DNA of 64,000 bases, taken from the NCBI GenBank assembly GCA_950295325.1, contig OX485804.1, positions 23,870,001-23,934,000 on the forward strand, written 5' to 3'. Of the stretch, positions 43,201-56,500 are shown piece after piece. Within the stretch, counting starts at the first letter, position 1. Each line of letters starts with the position of its first letter. The notes beneath the pieces were generated by a model. The model was not told where the DNA came from. It saw nothing but the letters and a program-made list of their open reading frames with translations, and made no database searches. The position numbers and the translations under genes are program-made. This DNA comes from Polytrichum commune (taxonomy: Eukaryota > Streptophyta > Polytrichopsida > Polytrichales > Polytrichaceae).

Positions 43201-44440
43201 TTACATTAATAATAAAATTTCATAGCAATGTGTAACTTTGGGTAGTAAGTGACACTAAATGCCATAAATGGTGTAATGATGGCCCGCGCTAAACACCAAC
43301 TTGGTGACTACATCATTCCACAACTATATTTTATTTTATTTTTTAATATATAAATATATAAATATATAAACAAGAAATACAATAATTTTTTATATTCAAC
43401 ACTAATGATTGAATTTGAATCTTTGAGTCTCTTGAGCATAAAGCTCCTATGAAGAAAATTCTACAAGCACTCTAATCTCATTATTCTCAACCAGTTTAAA
43501 CATCCTAATATGTTTTGTGAAACTGAGATATTTCTAAAGGTATATGTACAACATACAACCTACACATCATAAGTTGAATGGTACATTGTTTATGATATAG
43601 AGTGCAATTATTTGGAAATTCGCAAGGCCATAACTCCTAATTATGGATTTTATGTTTTACCAAAAAAGATTAAATAGGTTGCATGGACTTTCCTTCATGA
43701 AAGCTTACATTCTTAGTGAAAGTTAGAGCATTCCATAAACCCATGTAGTAAGTCACACTACATACCATAAAGCTAAACTCAAAAAATCAAATAAGTTGAA
43801 GTTGGGCCCAAGCATTTGGTGTGGTTGGTTCAACCCCTAACTTCCCACACCCGATTTCCCTCAAACCTGCCCATAAAATGCGACCTCAATTTCAACAACC
43901 GTAGGTGAAAATCTAAAGTTTTTTTTTTTGACAAATCCAACTGTTAAAACGTTTGTAAGTTAGAGGTGATATTTAATGTCACCGATTTTGATTGTCTTGC
44001 TCAACACTAATTGTAAACCGCGGTTTAGTGTCACCCACACTAAATGTTAACCCAACATCATTTGTCATTCCTTGTAAAAAAAATTGTAATTTTTTTGTAA
44101 TTTTTTCTTCTTGGCGGGGGGAGCGGGGTGTTATAGATTTACGGTGTTGCAATTACTATCACTTACCAAGTGATTTTTCATCCAAATTCCAATCATCCAC
44201 GACAACATCTCATCACAAGTTGCTGACAAGAGGAGGCAAGATTTTGGCCGATGGACGAACTCATCCATGATAGGATCGGTAAACTAATTCGTAAGAAGTG
44301 TCATCCAAAACGTTACCATAGTGACATGAAACGCCATCTGACACTAAATAGCCTATTTAGTGTAGTTGCCCAAAGAAGGCCTAAACCGACCAGGAAGCCG
44401 CAAGTTCTCTAGATGTCTTCCAAAGGTTCGAGAAACCTCA
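40251..44440. other. AT-rich intergenic sequence with small repeats
   Basis: No gene is recognised. Between about 41430 and 41560 a phrase like 'gggcgacaataat' recurs three times at about 50-bp intervals. Motifs of the 'tttagtgtcac' family appear at about 41830, 43255, 44020 and 44340. Confidence 0.5.
42984..43276. repeat. MITE-like inverted-repeat element
   Basis: Ends of about 31-34 bp are inverted and similar: ATTTATGG(T/C)ATTT, then TGTCACTTACTA, at 42984-43014 and in reverse at 43243-43276. The length is about 293 bp and there is no coding capacity. The target duplication is not clear, so the superfamily is not assigned. Confidence 0.6.
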
Positions 44441-44448
44441 ATACAGAC

Positions 44449-46023
44449 CAGGGCATAAATTTGAAGGGTTGCTTGTATTTCATAGGGAAGGGTAACTCAA
44501 AATTTTCCCTTTCAAAATGAAGGGTTACCTCAAAAATTGCCCTTCATGTATGTATTGAAGTTTTTGTTGAAAGTGCACATTATCATGTTTATCATTATTA
44601 GGGAAGGGTTACTGTCACCAAAAAGCCTCCACCCTTCAATTTCGTCCTAGCCCGAATGGAGAAGTTTATAATGACATGTAGAGATTTCTCTCTTTGTAAC
44701 ACAATGTATGATTCCAATCTATCGTTGGAATATACGCAACTTAGCCAAGTCTATACTATGTCTTCTTACACTCCTTAATCTCGAAGTTTAGAAGTTTGGA
44801 AGTTTGGACATAGTCTCGGTTTTTTGGCTCTCAAAAATTCATATGAAGTCCAAAAAATGAATTCTTGGTATCCATGGATACGTAATGAAGTCCTCTACAT
44901 GAATATGCAATAATATTTCTACTGCTACAAAGTATATGGTCGCAATTCTACGCTGTTCCCTTTGAACCTACACTTTTTCACTAGTTTTTGGAAGTTTGGA
45001 CATAGTCTCGGTTTTTTGGCTCTCAAAAATTCATATGAAGTCCAAAAAATGAATTCTTGGTATCCATGGATAGGTAATGAAGTCCTCTACATGAATATGC
45101 AATAATATTTGTACTGCCACAAAGTATATGGTCGCAATTGTACGCTGTTCCCTTTGAATCTACATTTTTTCACTAGTTTTTGGAAGTTTGGACATAGTCT
45201 CGGTTTTTTTGGCTCTCAAAAATTCATATGAAGTCCAACAAAACTAAATGCTCCAATAAGAGACTTTGCACATCCGCATAAGTATAAGGCTAATCAATGT
45301 AAATCCAAGTATTCAAACAAAGCCATAAATTGAACTTTAAATCATTCACGCCCAACTATTACTAACAAGAGGTCAAACCCTCTTCAAGGCCAACTAGCCT
45401 TGGCTCCTAACCTTACACCCATGCACACACACGTGCTCCTATCTTGCTTCCTACGCACCCACACTTATAACACGTGGAGTGTTAAGGAGCACGAAGAAAA
45501 GAGAGGATGAGTGAGGGAAGAATGAGGGATTATATAGTGAGTTTGAGGGGGTGAGCACCCTCAAGGCTCACGATAAGCCCTCGAGATTTCCTCCTACTTT
45601 GTAGGCTCTTATCATATCTCCTAAGCCTTCCTCCCTCAAATGATCAACAAGGATCCTAATTCAAACATTTAACTAACTTTGGCTTTCTACCTACCACACT
45701 TTACCAAGGTTTGTCTTTCTCCTACTTAAATCCACTCCACAAAAGCCTAATAATTCAAACTAAGCTTTCTTCAAGCTTCATTTTTTTTATATTTTTGTGA
45801 ATAATCATAAATCACCAAAACACCACTTGTAATGTTTTACAAGTGTTAACAACCAATGTGGGCATCAATTTTGGGCTCACAGTTATTTTTTTTTTTGCCG
45901 TTCATTTTGAAGGGTTTATAGAAAATTAACCCTTCCTTTTTGAAGGGTTGCAAAATATTTTGAAGGGAAAGTGAAGGGCTGGACCCCAAAATAAGGGTAA
46001 TAGCCCTTCAAATTTACTCCTTG
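44449..46023. mobile_element. non-autonomous hAT, 1.6 kb (TSD ATACAGAC)
   Basis: An exact 8-bp duplication ATACAGAC lies at 44441-44448 and 46024-46031. Ends are CAGGGCA and CAAGGAG, each followed by TAAATTTGAAGGG in inverted orientation. The interior has many AAGGGT motifs near both ends and a 192-bp tandem array. No transposase is present. The termini beyond the first bases differ from those of the 16.4-kb hAT, so it belongs to another subfamily. Confidence 0.93.
44798..45240. repeat. 192-bp tandem repeat, two copies plus a part
   Basis: Units start GGAAGTTTGGACATAG at 44798, 44990 and 45182, the third being truncated. A single inverted copy occurs at 10418-10582 inside the 16.4-kb hAT. 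Confidence 0.92.
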
Positions 46024-46215
46024 ATACAGACGCTCTGGCTTGTCTGCCAGGAAAGCTGTAGGGAGGGAAACTCAAGAATGGGTCACAGTCCAAGTCCAAG
46101 TGTTGCTCATTCCCCAACGCACCCTTGGAATCCGCAAGGCATGAAACATTATCCTATTTATTCAAATATCCCAGGCTTCTGACTGTGCGTCTCTTGAACC
46201 CCAGACGATAATCCA

Positions 46216-46300
46216 AGCAGCGGGAATCTCGAGTGAGTACAGACACTTTGGCCAGCGTGGACCCTGTGGGAGACGTACAATTGGTGACCCAAGATGGCGG
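46216..46300. repeat. dispersed repeat, about 80 bp, copy 1
   Basis: A phrase from TCGAGTGAGTACAGACAC to ACCCAAGATGG recurs at 49253-49323 with few differences. A 'ggggattcgtggcactc' phrase adjoins this copy and occurs inverted beside the other. Origin unknown. Confidence 0.75.
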
Positions 46301-47613
46301 CTGGGGATTCGTGGCACTCATGTATTTTCATTAGTGAGAGTTTATTCATCTTTGCGGATGAGATGAACCACTTTAGACACTACCTCATGTCGTCAGCTCC
46401 TTGTTTCAAGGGTTTCAAAAATACCAAGTTTTAGTAGTTCTAAATAATCATAGTCTAATCTAATACTTAAGGCAATAATATAAAGGGGGTTAGATAAAAT
46501 AAAAATGCCTCATACAGAAACAAGTGGGTGCATCATGCGTTGCTAACCTATTATTACTAGTCCGATTATTTTTAAGAAATTAATATGGGCGGACATTAAA
46601 TACCCCCTCACGAATTTTTGGGGGTGTCAAATATGGGCTAGGGCAACCCTCTATAGAAAATTTTGAACCCGATCGAAAATTGTTGCCCATCCCGCCCAAC
46701 TTCGGGAAAAAACTTTGCCCTTGCATTCTTGAAGGCCACTTGACTACAAATCCCATATTGAGTGCACTTCACCTTCAAGGTCTAAAATCCAATATATATG
46801 TGCACTTTCAATTAGTAAATAAGCAATTCATTGGGATTTCATTCCGGAAGTGAAACCATCAATGAAGCACGTAATTAACTTGGAGGTCAAAAACATTACA
46901 AAATCCTCATTAACATTGAGGTTATAATTTTTTGACTTGCCATCGTGCTTGCCATTTAAAATTATCTTTGTCATCCTAATGATAGATTAGTGCAAGTGTT
47001 CATAAAATGACCAAAATGAAACAATGAATGTAGAATATAAAACATACAACAATTTTTTTTATAAAAATCAATTTTATTTTTAGGTAATATAATATGAGGT
47101 ATAAATAAATGGTATGTTATTTGGAATTAGACTTGTGGGACAACATTATGGATGGGGTATACTCAGAAAATCATAAGTTTCTGACTATAGCCTATCTAAA
47201 ATATTGTAATATTTTATCCTCATCATATATTCTATTATCTTTAAAATCACATGGTGTATATTAATTCTTTTCAAATAAATTATATTATATGTTTATAATT
47301 ATAATTATAATATTCAATTCATTTTTTTAGTTCACTAATTTATCATAAGGTGATATATATTATTTTGACATATTACAAATGTTTGAGCAATCACACCCGT
47401 GTAAAATAAATAAATTATGAACAAAAAAATGTCTATAACAACACATCATAATTATATGTTGCACACGTTGATATCTTGTGATATTTATCAAAATAATCAT
47501 GTGGAAGTCAAAGCCACATCATGGCCTTGAAAACAACTCATGGGAGGTTAGAAAATAGGCTTAGAGCATCCAAGGCGCATCACTGCCCCTTGCCAAGTAA
47601 TTGATATTTACAA
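46301..47613. other. AT-rich intergenic sequence, no gene seen
   Basis: No frame, domain or clear mobile element is recognised in this 1.3 kb. Confidence 0.5.
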
Positions 47614-47621
47614 TATAACTA

Positions 47622-49095
47622 GGGAATTGTTAAAACCACCACGCCTTTTGTTAACGCCACCACGCTCGTGATTTGCAGTCACGTCATTTGGAATTTTACG
47701 CGCGATGTCGGAGTATCTTAAATTAAACTAATCTCTTGGCGGACCGGACGAGGGCCGCTATATGAACCATTTATGGCGGGGGAAGATCTTTACTATACGA
47801 GGGCCGGTTCTAGGGGGGCGGACATTGGTGGGGCTCACTTATGCCGTCGGCCTCATGTCTTATTTCGGGGAGCCCACCTTTAGGCTCTTGTTGGGCTAGG
47901 CGGGCTCGGTGGCTCGGTGGCTACGTGGCTAGGCAGATTAGGCAACGAAGTATAATTCCTTTCTAGGCCTAGTTAGGGGCGGTTTACACTATGGACCATG
48001 AAGTCGTCCCACGTAAGAGGCCTATTTTGCGTGGAACGACTTCATGGGACGACTTCCATGGTCCGAGTTACTAAAATATTAGTTTTCATGGTTCATGGGC
48101 CCTTCACTAGGTGTAAACCGAATGTGGACCAAGAGGAATGACCACACACCAAAAAGTGAAGGTGCTGATTTTTTTAATACATGCCCAAAAAAAATTGGCA
48201 AAAAAAGTATTAAAAAAAAATTCGGCCAATGGCTGATTTTCAGCCTTACGGCTCCCTTGATTTCCGTTGAGTCGAGCATTTTGCCTCGCCTCAACGGAAA
48301 ACCCGTTGGACCATGGCAGATTTTAGTAGTGTTTGGGGACCTCAAAGTTAGTGGTCATTCTCCTTTTTTCAAGGTAGTGTAAAGCCAAATGGGACCAAGA
48401 GCACTTTACTCTCCAATCACAGATTTTAGAATTTCATGGTCATGGCTCTTGGTCCATAGTGCAAACCGCCCCTTACTACTAAATAACTAGTTGCTTAGGC
48501 CTACTTACTACTAATTAACTAGTTGTTTAGGCCTACTTACTACTTAATAACTAGTTGGTTAGGCCTACTTACTACTAAGGCCCATCCAAGGGCCGTTGAT
48601 CCACCAAGGCCCATCCAAGGGCCATAGTGGTCCTAGGTGGCGGGGGGGGGGGGGCACTAAGCAAGTAAGACTAAGCAACTAGTTATTAAGTAGTAAGTAG
48701 GCCTAAGCAACTAGTTATTTAGTAGTAAGTAGGCCTAGAAAGGAATTATACTTAGTTGCCTAATCCGCCTAGCCACGTAGCCACGTAGCCACGTAGCCAC
48801 CGAGACACCGAGCCCGCCTAGCCCAACAAGAGCCTAAAGGTGGGCTCCCCGAAATAAGACATGAGGCCAACGGCATAAGTGAGCCCCACCAATGTCCGCC
48901 CCCCTAGAACCGGCCCGCGTATAGTAAAGATCTTCCTCCGCCATAAATGGTTTATATAGCGGCCCTCGTCCGGCCCGCCAAGAGATTAGTTTAATTTAAG
49001 ATACTCCGACATCGCGCGTAAAATCCCAAATGACGTGACTGCAAATCACGAGCGTGGTGGCATTAACAAAAGGCGTGGTGGTTTTAACAATTCCC
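47622..49095. mobile_element. foldback element with long inverted arms (TSD TATAACTA)
   Basis: The arms, about 350 bp each (47622 to about 47972, and about 48728 to 49095), are inverted and nearly identical, starting GGGAATTGTTAAAACCACC. The exact 8-bp duplication TATAACTA flanks the element (47614-47621 and 49096-49103). There is no transposase. The interior holds a nested MITE (47976-48472) and about 34-bp tandem units with ACTAGTT and TAGGCCTACTTACTA (48473-48727), some inverted. It could be a MULE-like or hAT-like non-autonomous element. Confidence 0.9.
47976..48472. mobile_element. PIF/Harbinger-like MITE (TSD TTA) nested in the foldback element
   Basis: Termini are GGGGCGGTTTACACTATGG and its near-perfect reverse complement, with a TTA duplication at 47973-47975 and 48473-48475. 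The length is 497 bp, with no transposase. It inserted after the foldback element formed. Confidence 0.88.
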
Positions 49096-49103
49096 TATAA
49101 CTA

Positions 49104-52100
49104 ATAGTTCACAATAGCTATGAGGGAGAAAATAGGTCTTACATGCCAACTCGGAGGCGTTTCACTAAAGTAAGCTCCATCCGAGCTTCTTGATGGACTC
49201 ATCCGATTTTTGTTACCGGATGACTTTACTTGAGTGCCACGAATCCCCGGCCTCTCGAGTGAGTACAGACACTTTAGCCAGCGTGGGTCATGTGGGAGAC
49301 GTACAATCGGTAACCCAAGATGGCCGCCCAAGTCCGGGTCTCCCTAGCCACCCATTAACGTATGGACACGGACTTGGGCAACCACGATCCTTTCCACGAA
49401 ACCGTGTTCTTCACCTCCACCCCCACCCCCGCCATAGCCAACTTTGTGTCCTCATGCTGGCCCTTGTTCACCACCTTGGCTCTCACGATCAACCGACTCC
49501 CATAACTTAACTTCCTTGTGTCTCTTGCTGATGGTGGCTCGTGGCTCGCAACGGCCGTGATGTTTTGATGACGCTTGGGTAACTCCCGTCCCTTTCGCTC
49601 GGAAGCCACTCCACAACGACGAACAACAAGTATGCAACCGTCTGAAATATCGTTTGGCTCGATCATTTTGTGTGCAACTCGTGGTTCTATCAATAGTCCA
49701 CATTTTGTTTGTTTGTTTGTTTTGTTTCTTCCACATATCAAGAGCTTGCTATTGAGGTGGGCATTTGTCATTCAAATAGGAGCGTAGAGAGGAGCTAATC
49801 TGCTTCACATGTAGGTTGCTTCCTATTTACTCGCGCTCCTCTTTGTGGATCACATGTATTGGTGGTTGTTAAATGAAGAAACTAGGTTCCCTTGTTGTTT
49901 AGTTGAGTAGTGGTTGTTCCTAGGGAGCTTGTGCACCCAACAATTCAAGGAGCAATCAAGACCATAGATATTGAGCGTGGGATCAAAATTGGCGGTCCAT
50001 GTTGATCAAAGTGGTCTTCATGATTTGTCATGTAGCACCAAGTGTTGTACGACACCCTGTCTATTTGCCACTCAGTTACTACAAGACATATGCATTTGGT
50101 CGATGACAAACGGTATGGGCCACGCTAATTTAAGCATTTTGTGTGATGTTGCAAAGTAGGGACTTACATGACTTGCTTCATAGAATGGCTCATGAAGATT
50201 GGGAAGTTGACTTCAAAGGTGATATGACCACAACACTACCATCATTGGTATGTCCTCTCCCTTCACATAGGTGCATGTCTTCCTTTATTTCAACACAATC
50301 ACGTGCTTGCACGTTTCATGTAGGAATCCCTAATCACCTTTTTGTTCGGTCAAAATTATAATTGTCCCAATTGAGAATTATTGAATGACTTGCAAGTATA
50401 GTGCTACGCGATACATGATAACGTTACAGAGTGGCATGTGCAATCGCCAAATATTGTGAGTGTTTAGGAGCAAATCAATTGCTAGAGGAGACTGTGAGGA
50501 TGTTTTCCACCTCGTCATCGAGAGCGAGGTCGTAATGTAGTGTGAATTTGTCAACCCAAGCGTGTGGAGTGCAACCTTGCTTATGTGCAAATATTATGCT
50601 CATCTAACTCAGTACTAGGATCTAAGTGACTGTCAAAACAATCTATACAAAAATAATTATGCATATGAGAGTATTGTTTGTGTCAAACGTTAATACATGC
50701 ACATTACAAAACAAACAAACTTGGGGAAAAAAACTATCAACATATGATGGAATTCATAATTTACGTACATTCTGAAGAAGAAAAAATGTGTGCTCAAAGT
50801 ACCACTCTAGATGTGTTATTTTCATCAAATAACATGCAACATTAAATGCGTGTATAACAATAAATGTAGTCCCAATTAAATCCTCGTTTTTCCCATTTCT
50901 ACTTGAGGACCCATTGATAGGGCTACACGTACATATGTGTATTGTGTCCAATATTCATGCATCAACATAGATTTGCTTCGTATCTAATTTTTTTGTCGAG
51001 ATATGTTCTAGGATGGAAGTCTACAATATTACATGTCTTAGTAACCATTGGTAAACTTCACCTCAATAGTTCAAATTTGTAGTATCTTGCACAATATGTG
51101 GAGATGGACAAACTGAATGTTACATCAGGGTTCAATCGTTGTTTGGAGGATGTTATGTTTTTACAAATTTGGGTAAACGATGTATATTTGTTGCGATCCC
51201 ACCCAACTATGCAATAAACAAAGGTCTTGATTCCCAAGTCCAGTCTTGAGGGATTATGGAAGTTGATTGACATGATTGATCATGTGAGAAGTCACTAACA
51301 TTTAAGTAGCGAAAGAGTCCCGTCTTGTCAGTCAAAGACTAGGGAGAAGTAAATGATCATCACCGTCTCTAGTTGAGTTCGCTCTCCGACCAACACATGC
51401 ATTGTCTATGATCACCTAGAAAAAAAGTGTGCCAAAATGCTCAATTTACACATTGGATAAACTTGTTGTCATGATGTGTTCACATTGCATGAAAATTGGA
51501 GGATGGAAGCAAAATAGATTCTCACCAATAAAGCCTAGCACTCGTGATGCAACCTCACTGACGAGGATCCTAAGAAGTGTGTGTTAAATTTCTTGTCTTA
51601 TAGAGTTGATGTGTGGTTCACAGTTGCAAGCACATGATCCTTCGCAATCTAGGCTATCTCATCATCAATTCTCCTTCTCCACTAATTTAAGAGAAGGCAA
51701 GTTGTAGATGTCTCGTAGTGGTCATGCCAAGATATTTTGATAGCGTGTTTATTCCTTATTCGATACGAGGATGCACAACATCACCCATAATCGATGATTA
51801 ATTTGTCCTGTAATGGACACGTGTTGCGGTGCAATCAACTGTAGTAGGCACATAATGTCTACCATGTCATTATTGGAGCTCCGTAGGTTGGATGGATGCC
51901 TACTACATGTTGTGACATGGCTTCTCGCATCCATTACCTAGTTCATGAGGTTGCCATGGGTTTTTGGTAGGTTTAGCAACCTCATTCATGCTTGATAAAC
52001 GTTTTTCAGGGTGGTAGTGTCAAACCAAGAGGGGAATGCCTTGGAGTGTCTCTAGATACATGTTTTGCTAATTTGGTACATATCGTTGTGGTAATTGGGA

Positions 52101-53137
52101 AGTTGGCACAATTCTTTGAGGAAATTCTACAAAAGATGTACAATTGGCTTTCAAGATCCAAAAGCATGATTGACAATAGATGTGTTATTTTTATCTAACT
52201 TACCCTATTTCATCCAAATGATGTGTGTTTAAGGGTCATGTTATTATGGGTAATATCCTATGGATAAAAAATGATCAAGGACTAAATGTCATTGGAAAGT
52301 AAAAGTGGATTATACATGTAATAAAAGGTCTATTTATTTCATGGTTTTTATTTTGTGTATTTATTGGAGGTTCTTATCACATTAAATTGAAAAGCTTAAT
52401 ATAAATACATGAGCCACTTTCTAGGGTATTGTTAGTATATGTACATTATTTGTTTTCTATAATTTTCTTGTATGTAGGATATTTTTGTTTTCTTAGTCAC
52501 ATGTGCACATCGTTAAGGTTTCCAACAAAGGGTCCCCGCCTCGGAGTTCTCGCACATTTGTGATTCATTTCTCTTTGGATTTCGGTGTTAGTTGTCCAAC
52601 TCGGACCTAGATACCAAGTTCTTGTCCCATATCTTAGTGTAAACTCCGAGACCGGGGGGGGGGGGGAGTTTGGTTCTAAGTAAAACAAATACTTGTATAA
52701 TATCATTCTATAAGTTTGAAAATAATTGTACTATATAGAGGACAATGCTCTTTCTATATTGTATGAATGGCTTACGAAAGTTGCTTTGGACCTTAATATT
52801 TTCTACATATGGAAAATAATCTAGGTTGCCCAATATCATTTAATATCCTACATAATGTTACAAACATGTTCATTACATGAAGTGATTGAGTTGTGTATGC
52901 TCCCCGGTAAACTATAGAGCGTTGGAATTTTTCAAGAGGACTTTATAGAATGCATAATTGTATTCTCAAATTCAAGATTTGATTTTGACAATGTTGCATA
53001 TAGTAAGTCGATACAAGTGTGTTGTACATGAAGGTGCATTGTTATTCTTGACTTTTGGCTTCGATGTGCAGATGATTATAGGATCCTTCAAACTTCCTTC
53101 CCAATACAAATTCCTTTCGAATTAAGATTGCGTAATG
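49104..53137. other. intergenic sequence, no gene seen
   Basis: A second copy of the 80-bp dispersed repeat lies at 49253-49323. The open frames present are short and show no domain. Poly-G runs occur at 52654-52668. Upstream signals of the resistance-like gene may lie in the last kilobase, but no clear TATA box was found. Confidence 0.5.
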
Positions 53138-53143
53138 TAGATT

Positions 53144-53518
53144 GTGTTGGGGGTTTGCGGCAACTATTGCATCATGGACAACTCCTTGCTTTTGATGGGG
53201 TGTTCAAGAAAATTGAAGCAATTGGAACAAGTGAAAATTTTATTGAATGCAAAACAATGTTTGCATTTAAAAAAGAAATCTCATCTTGTTCTAGAATGTT
53301 TCAAGACTTTGGTCCAACAAGTTCATGACAAAATGGAGTTTGGACCAAGTATGAAGGATTTATACCGAGTTGTGTGTAAAATCGAGGCATTAATCCAAGA
53401 TTGCGCTAGGGACGATTGGATCCATGCATCATTGTGGCAGATGAATAATGAAGAAGAGTTTCGTGAGTTGCTTGAAGAGCTCAATTACATTTTCAATACA
53501 TTGTGTGAGCAATTCTAA
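53144..53518 (+). pseudogene. N-terminal helical region of the kinase-NB-ARC-LRR gene
   Basis: The frame contains Leu-rich amphipathic stretches and ends CEQF, TAA (53516-53518). It is in the same frame as the kinase that starts 12 bp later. Its sequence, with INxxxxFRELLxEL-like text (here MNNEEEFRELLEELN), resembles the helical N-terminus found before the kinase in related plant proteins. The frame is also closed upstream at 53138, and a better start may lie in another frame or exon. So either this segment is a 5' exon with unseen splicing, or the N-terminus is lost to the TAA. The kinase ORF has its own ATG at 53531. Confidence 0.5.
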
Positions 53519-53530
53519 ATATCGGGGATA

Positions 53531-56500
53531 ATGACCATGGACCTTCAAAAGCCCATAGAGTTCAATCCAATGAATATGACAGAAGTGGAGAAAGACCAAA
53601 AGGCATTGGTCCAACAATTGTTGGAATATCTTGATGCAACAAAATCCTTCAAGGATCACGAAGTTGCAAAGTATGCTTACGACCGGTTGGTTTGTCGAAT
53701 GGACGGAGAAGGCGTTGAGTTGAATGGTGGAACATTTCCAACATACAATGGGATTCCTCAACGATTAACTCCCTTGGGAGATGGTGCTTCTGGACAAATA
53801 TACGAAACAAATTGCTTTGGCTTGGAATTGGCTTTGAAGGTTTTTAAAGCGGTTGACATTGATTACGAGCATTTAGCGGATGCAAACTTCAAGAAAGAGG
53901 TGGGCATCTTAGCAGGGTTGAGTCATCCAAACATCGTTAAGTTCATATGTTGTGGTGAAGGACATGCTTATGATAGCAAATGGCGATATATAGTGATGGA
54001 AAAGATGGAGAGAAGTCTTGGAGTTGCAGACATGAAGGACGTTGATTTCCAACGATCAAACCTTGTTGTCCTTGATATCATGTTCCAAATTGCAAGCGGA
54101 ATGCTCTATCTCCATGACATGAATGTTGCACACCGTGACTTAAAGCCCGAAAATATCCTTGTGAACTCCTTGAATGATCCCATATTGGATCCCATGGGCT
54201 ACGTGAAAGTTAAATTGGTGGACTTTGGGGTTTCTAAAATCGAAGCAAAAGATGCTTACCAAGAGCCAACAGGACATAATCTAGGTACCACTGGGTTTAG
54301 GGCACCAGAGACATTTGTAAGATACGATGACACATTGAAACATTTTGTGAATGCTTTCAAAAGTGATGTATTTAGCTTTGCCATGGTGTGTTCTTACATT
54401 CTCACGAGGGAGATTCCATTCTCACAATGTAGTAGACTTGAGATAAAGGACAAGATGCAAGTTGGAGAGAGGCCAAGGTTGCCATGCGATTGCCCCGAGT
54501 CATTGATATCTTTGATCAAAGAGTGTTGGTCTTTTGAACCATCAGAAAGGCCAACCTTTCAAGATATTTGTTCGAGGCTTTGTCAAATTAGGCATGAATT
54601 TCATTTAAATTCTTTAAACATCATGAACAATGGTGTGAAGATGGACAAGTCCAACATCCCTCAAACTCAAGAAACAAGTGAGAACAATCTACCAACAATA
54701 GATACAATGGATCACAAGGGGGATACAAGTGCAAAGAAGGGAGGAAACGAGCTTGTCGGTATGCAAGAAAGAATCCCAATGGTTATGAGGGCATTGGAGA
54801 AACACTCCATAGTGGCCATTATAGGGGTGGGTGGAATGGGCAAAAGTACTTTGGCAGAAGCTGTGATGGAACGCATGCGTGGTCATTTTGAAGCATTTTG
54901 CTTTACTTTCATGAAAAACAAAAATTGTGGCACTATCGAGATTTTCAAAGAAATTTTGAACAACTTAGGGGCCAAGGTTGATGATTTGGAAGACATTGTA
55001 CAAGCAAAAACCCGTCTTTGCGAAACAATAAAAAACAAAAGTGCTCTCATTGTTCTTGACGACATTGGCAATAGTACACAAATTCATGAATTGATGGATG
55101 TTGAGATCTTTGAAGCCAAGCGTACCAACAAGATGATCATCACAACTCGTGATTGGCACCTTGTGGAAAACCTTGGAGATGTTGGTCGTGTACATTTGGA
55201 TGAACTCATGAAAGGCGAAGCTATGAAATTATTCTCTAGGCATGCTTTCGGTGATCAAGGATATGAAACACCATCTCATATGGTGGACATTGTCGAGAAC
55301 ATTGTGGATGCATGTAGAGGGTTGCCTTTGAGCTTGAAGGTTGTGGGTGGAACCTTATATGGGTTCAAGAGAGTACGCATTTGGGTGCGAGCTTTGCAAA
55401 GACTACAAAGGGCAAGATCCTTGGGATTGACAAATAACAATGAGGTTTGGCATTGCCTACGGATAAGCTTTGATGACCTTACCGAAGAAGACAAAAAATT
55501 GTTTTTGGACCTATGTTGTTATTTTAGCAAAGATTTGGTCCCAATGGATACATTAAAAGTTGTGACCTCATCACGTTTATGGAGAGAAGTCAACAAAAAT
55601 CCTAAAGAGTCATTGAAACGTCTGGAAGATAAATGTTTGCTTAAGATTCACGAAGATGGAGTCTATGAAGTCCATGAACAATTATGGGATATGGGACGTA
55701 TGATTGCGGAAACAAACCCCATGTATACTGGCACTCGATGGTGGAAAATACAAGAAGCAACATGGAGTGGGAAAACACAAGGAGTTATGGAGCGTATCGA
55801 ATGTCTTTCTTTTAGTGAACCAACAAAGAAGTTCAAAACACACTTTGACATTACAAAACCTTCGTCTTCGCTTCGATTTTTTGGTTTTCAAGGTTTTGAG
55901 GGTCCAATCTCATTGGATAAATTTTTGAATCAATCCAAAAATCTCCAATGTTTGATGGTGATTTGCCAAGGAAAACAAAATTTTGCAACAACCTCAAATC
56001 CATTTTTGTTCAATTGGGACAATCACATACATTTGCAAATTTTGGTGATTGAAGGCGTATCTACTCTATATGAAATTAGTGATAGTATTGGACAATTGAA
56101 ATTCTTATACAAAATGAGAATAAGAGATTGCCAAAATTTACAAACCCTACCAAGCACCATAGGCAACTTAAACATCTTGACTTATTTTGACTTAAATGGG
56201 TGTGGAGGATTGAAGGAGATACCCATGGCCTTGGGTAAAATGACCTCCTTGACTCACCTCAACTTACGTGGGTGTCGAGGCTTGAATGAGATACCGGAGG
56301 CGTTGGATAACTTGACCTCCTTGACCTCCCTTGACTTAAGTTGGTGTCGAGGCTTGAAGGAGATACCGGAGGCATTGGGTAACTTGACCTCCTTGACCTC
56401 CCTTGACTTAAGTTGGTGTCGAGGCTTGAAGGAGATACCGGAGGCATTGGGTAACTTGACCTCCTTGAGCTCCCTTAAGTTAAGTGTGTGTCGAGGCTTG

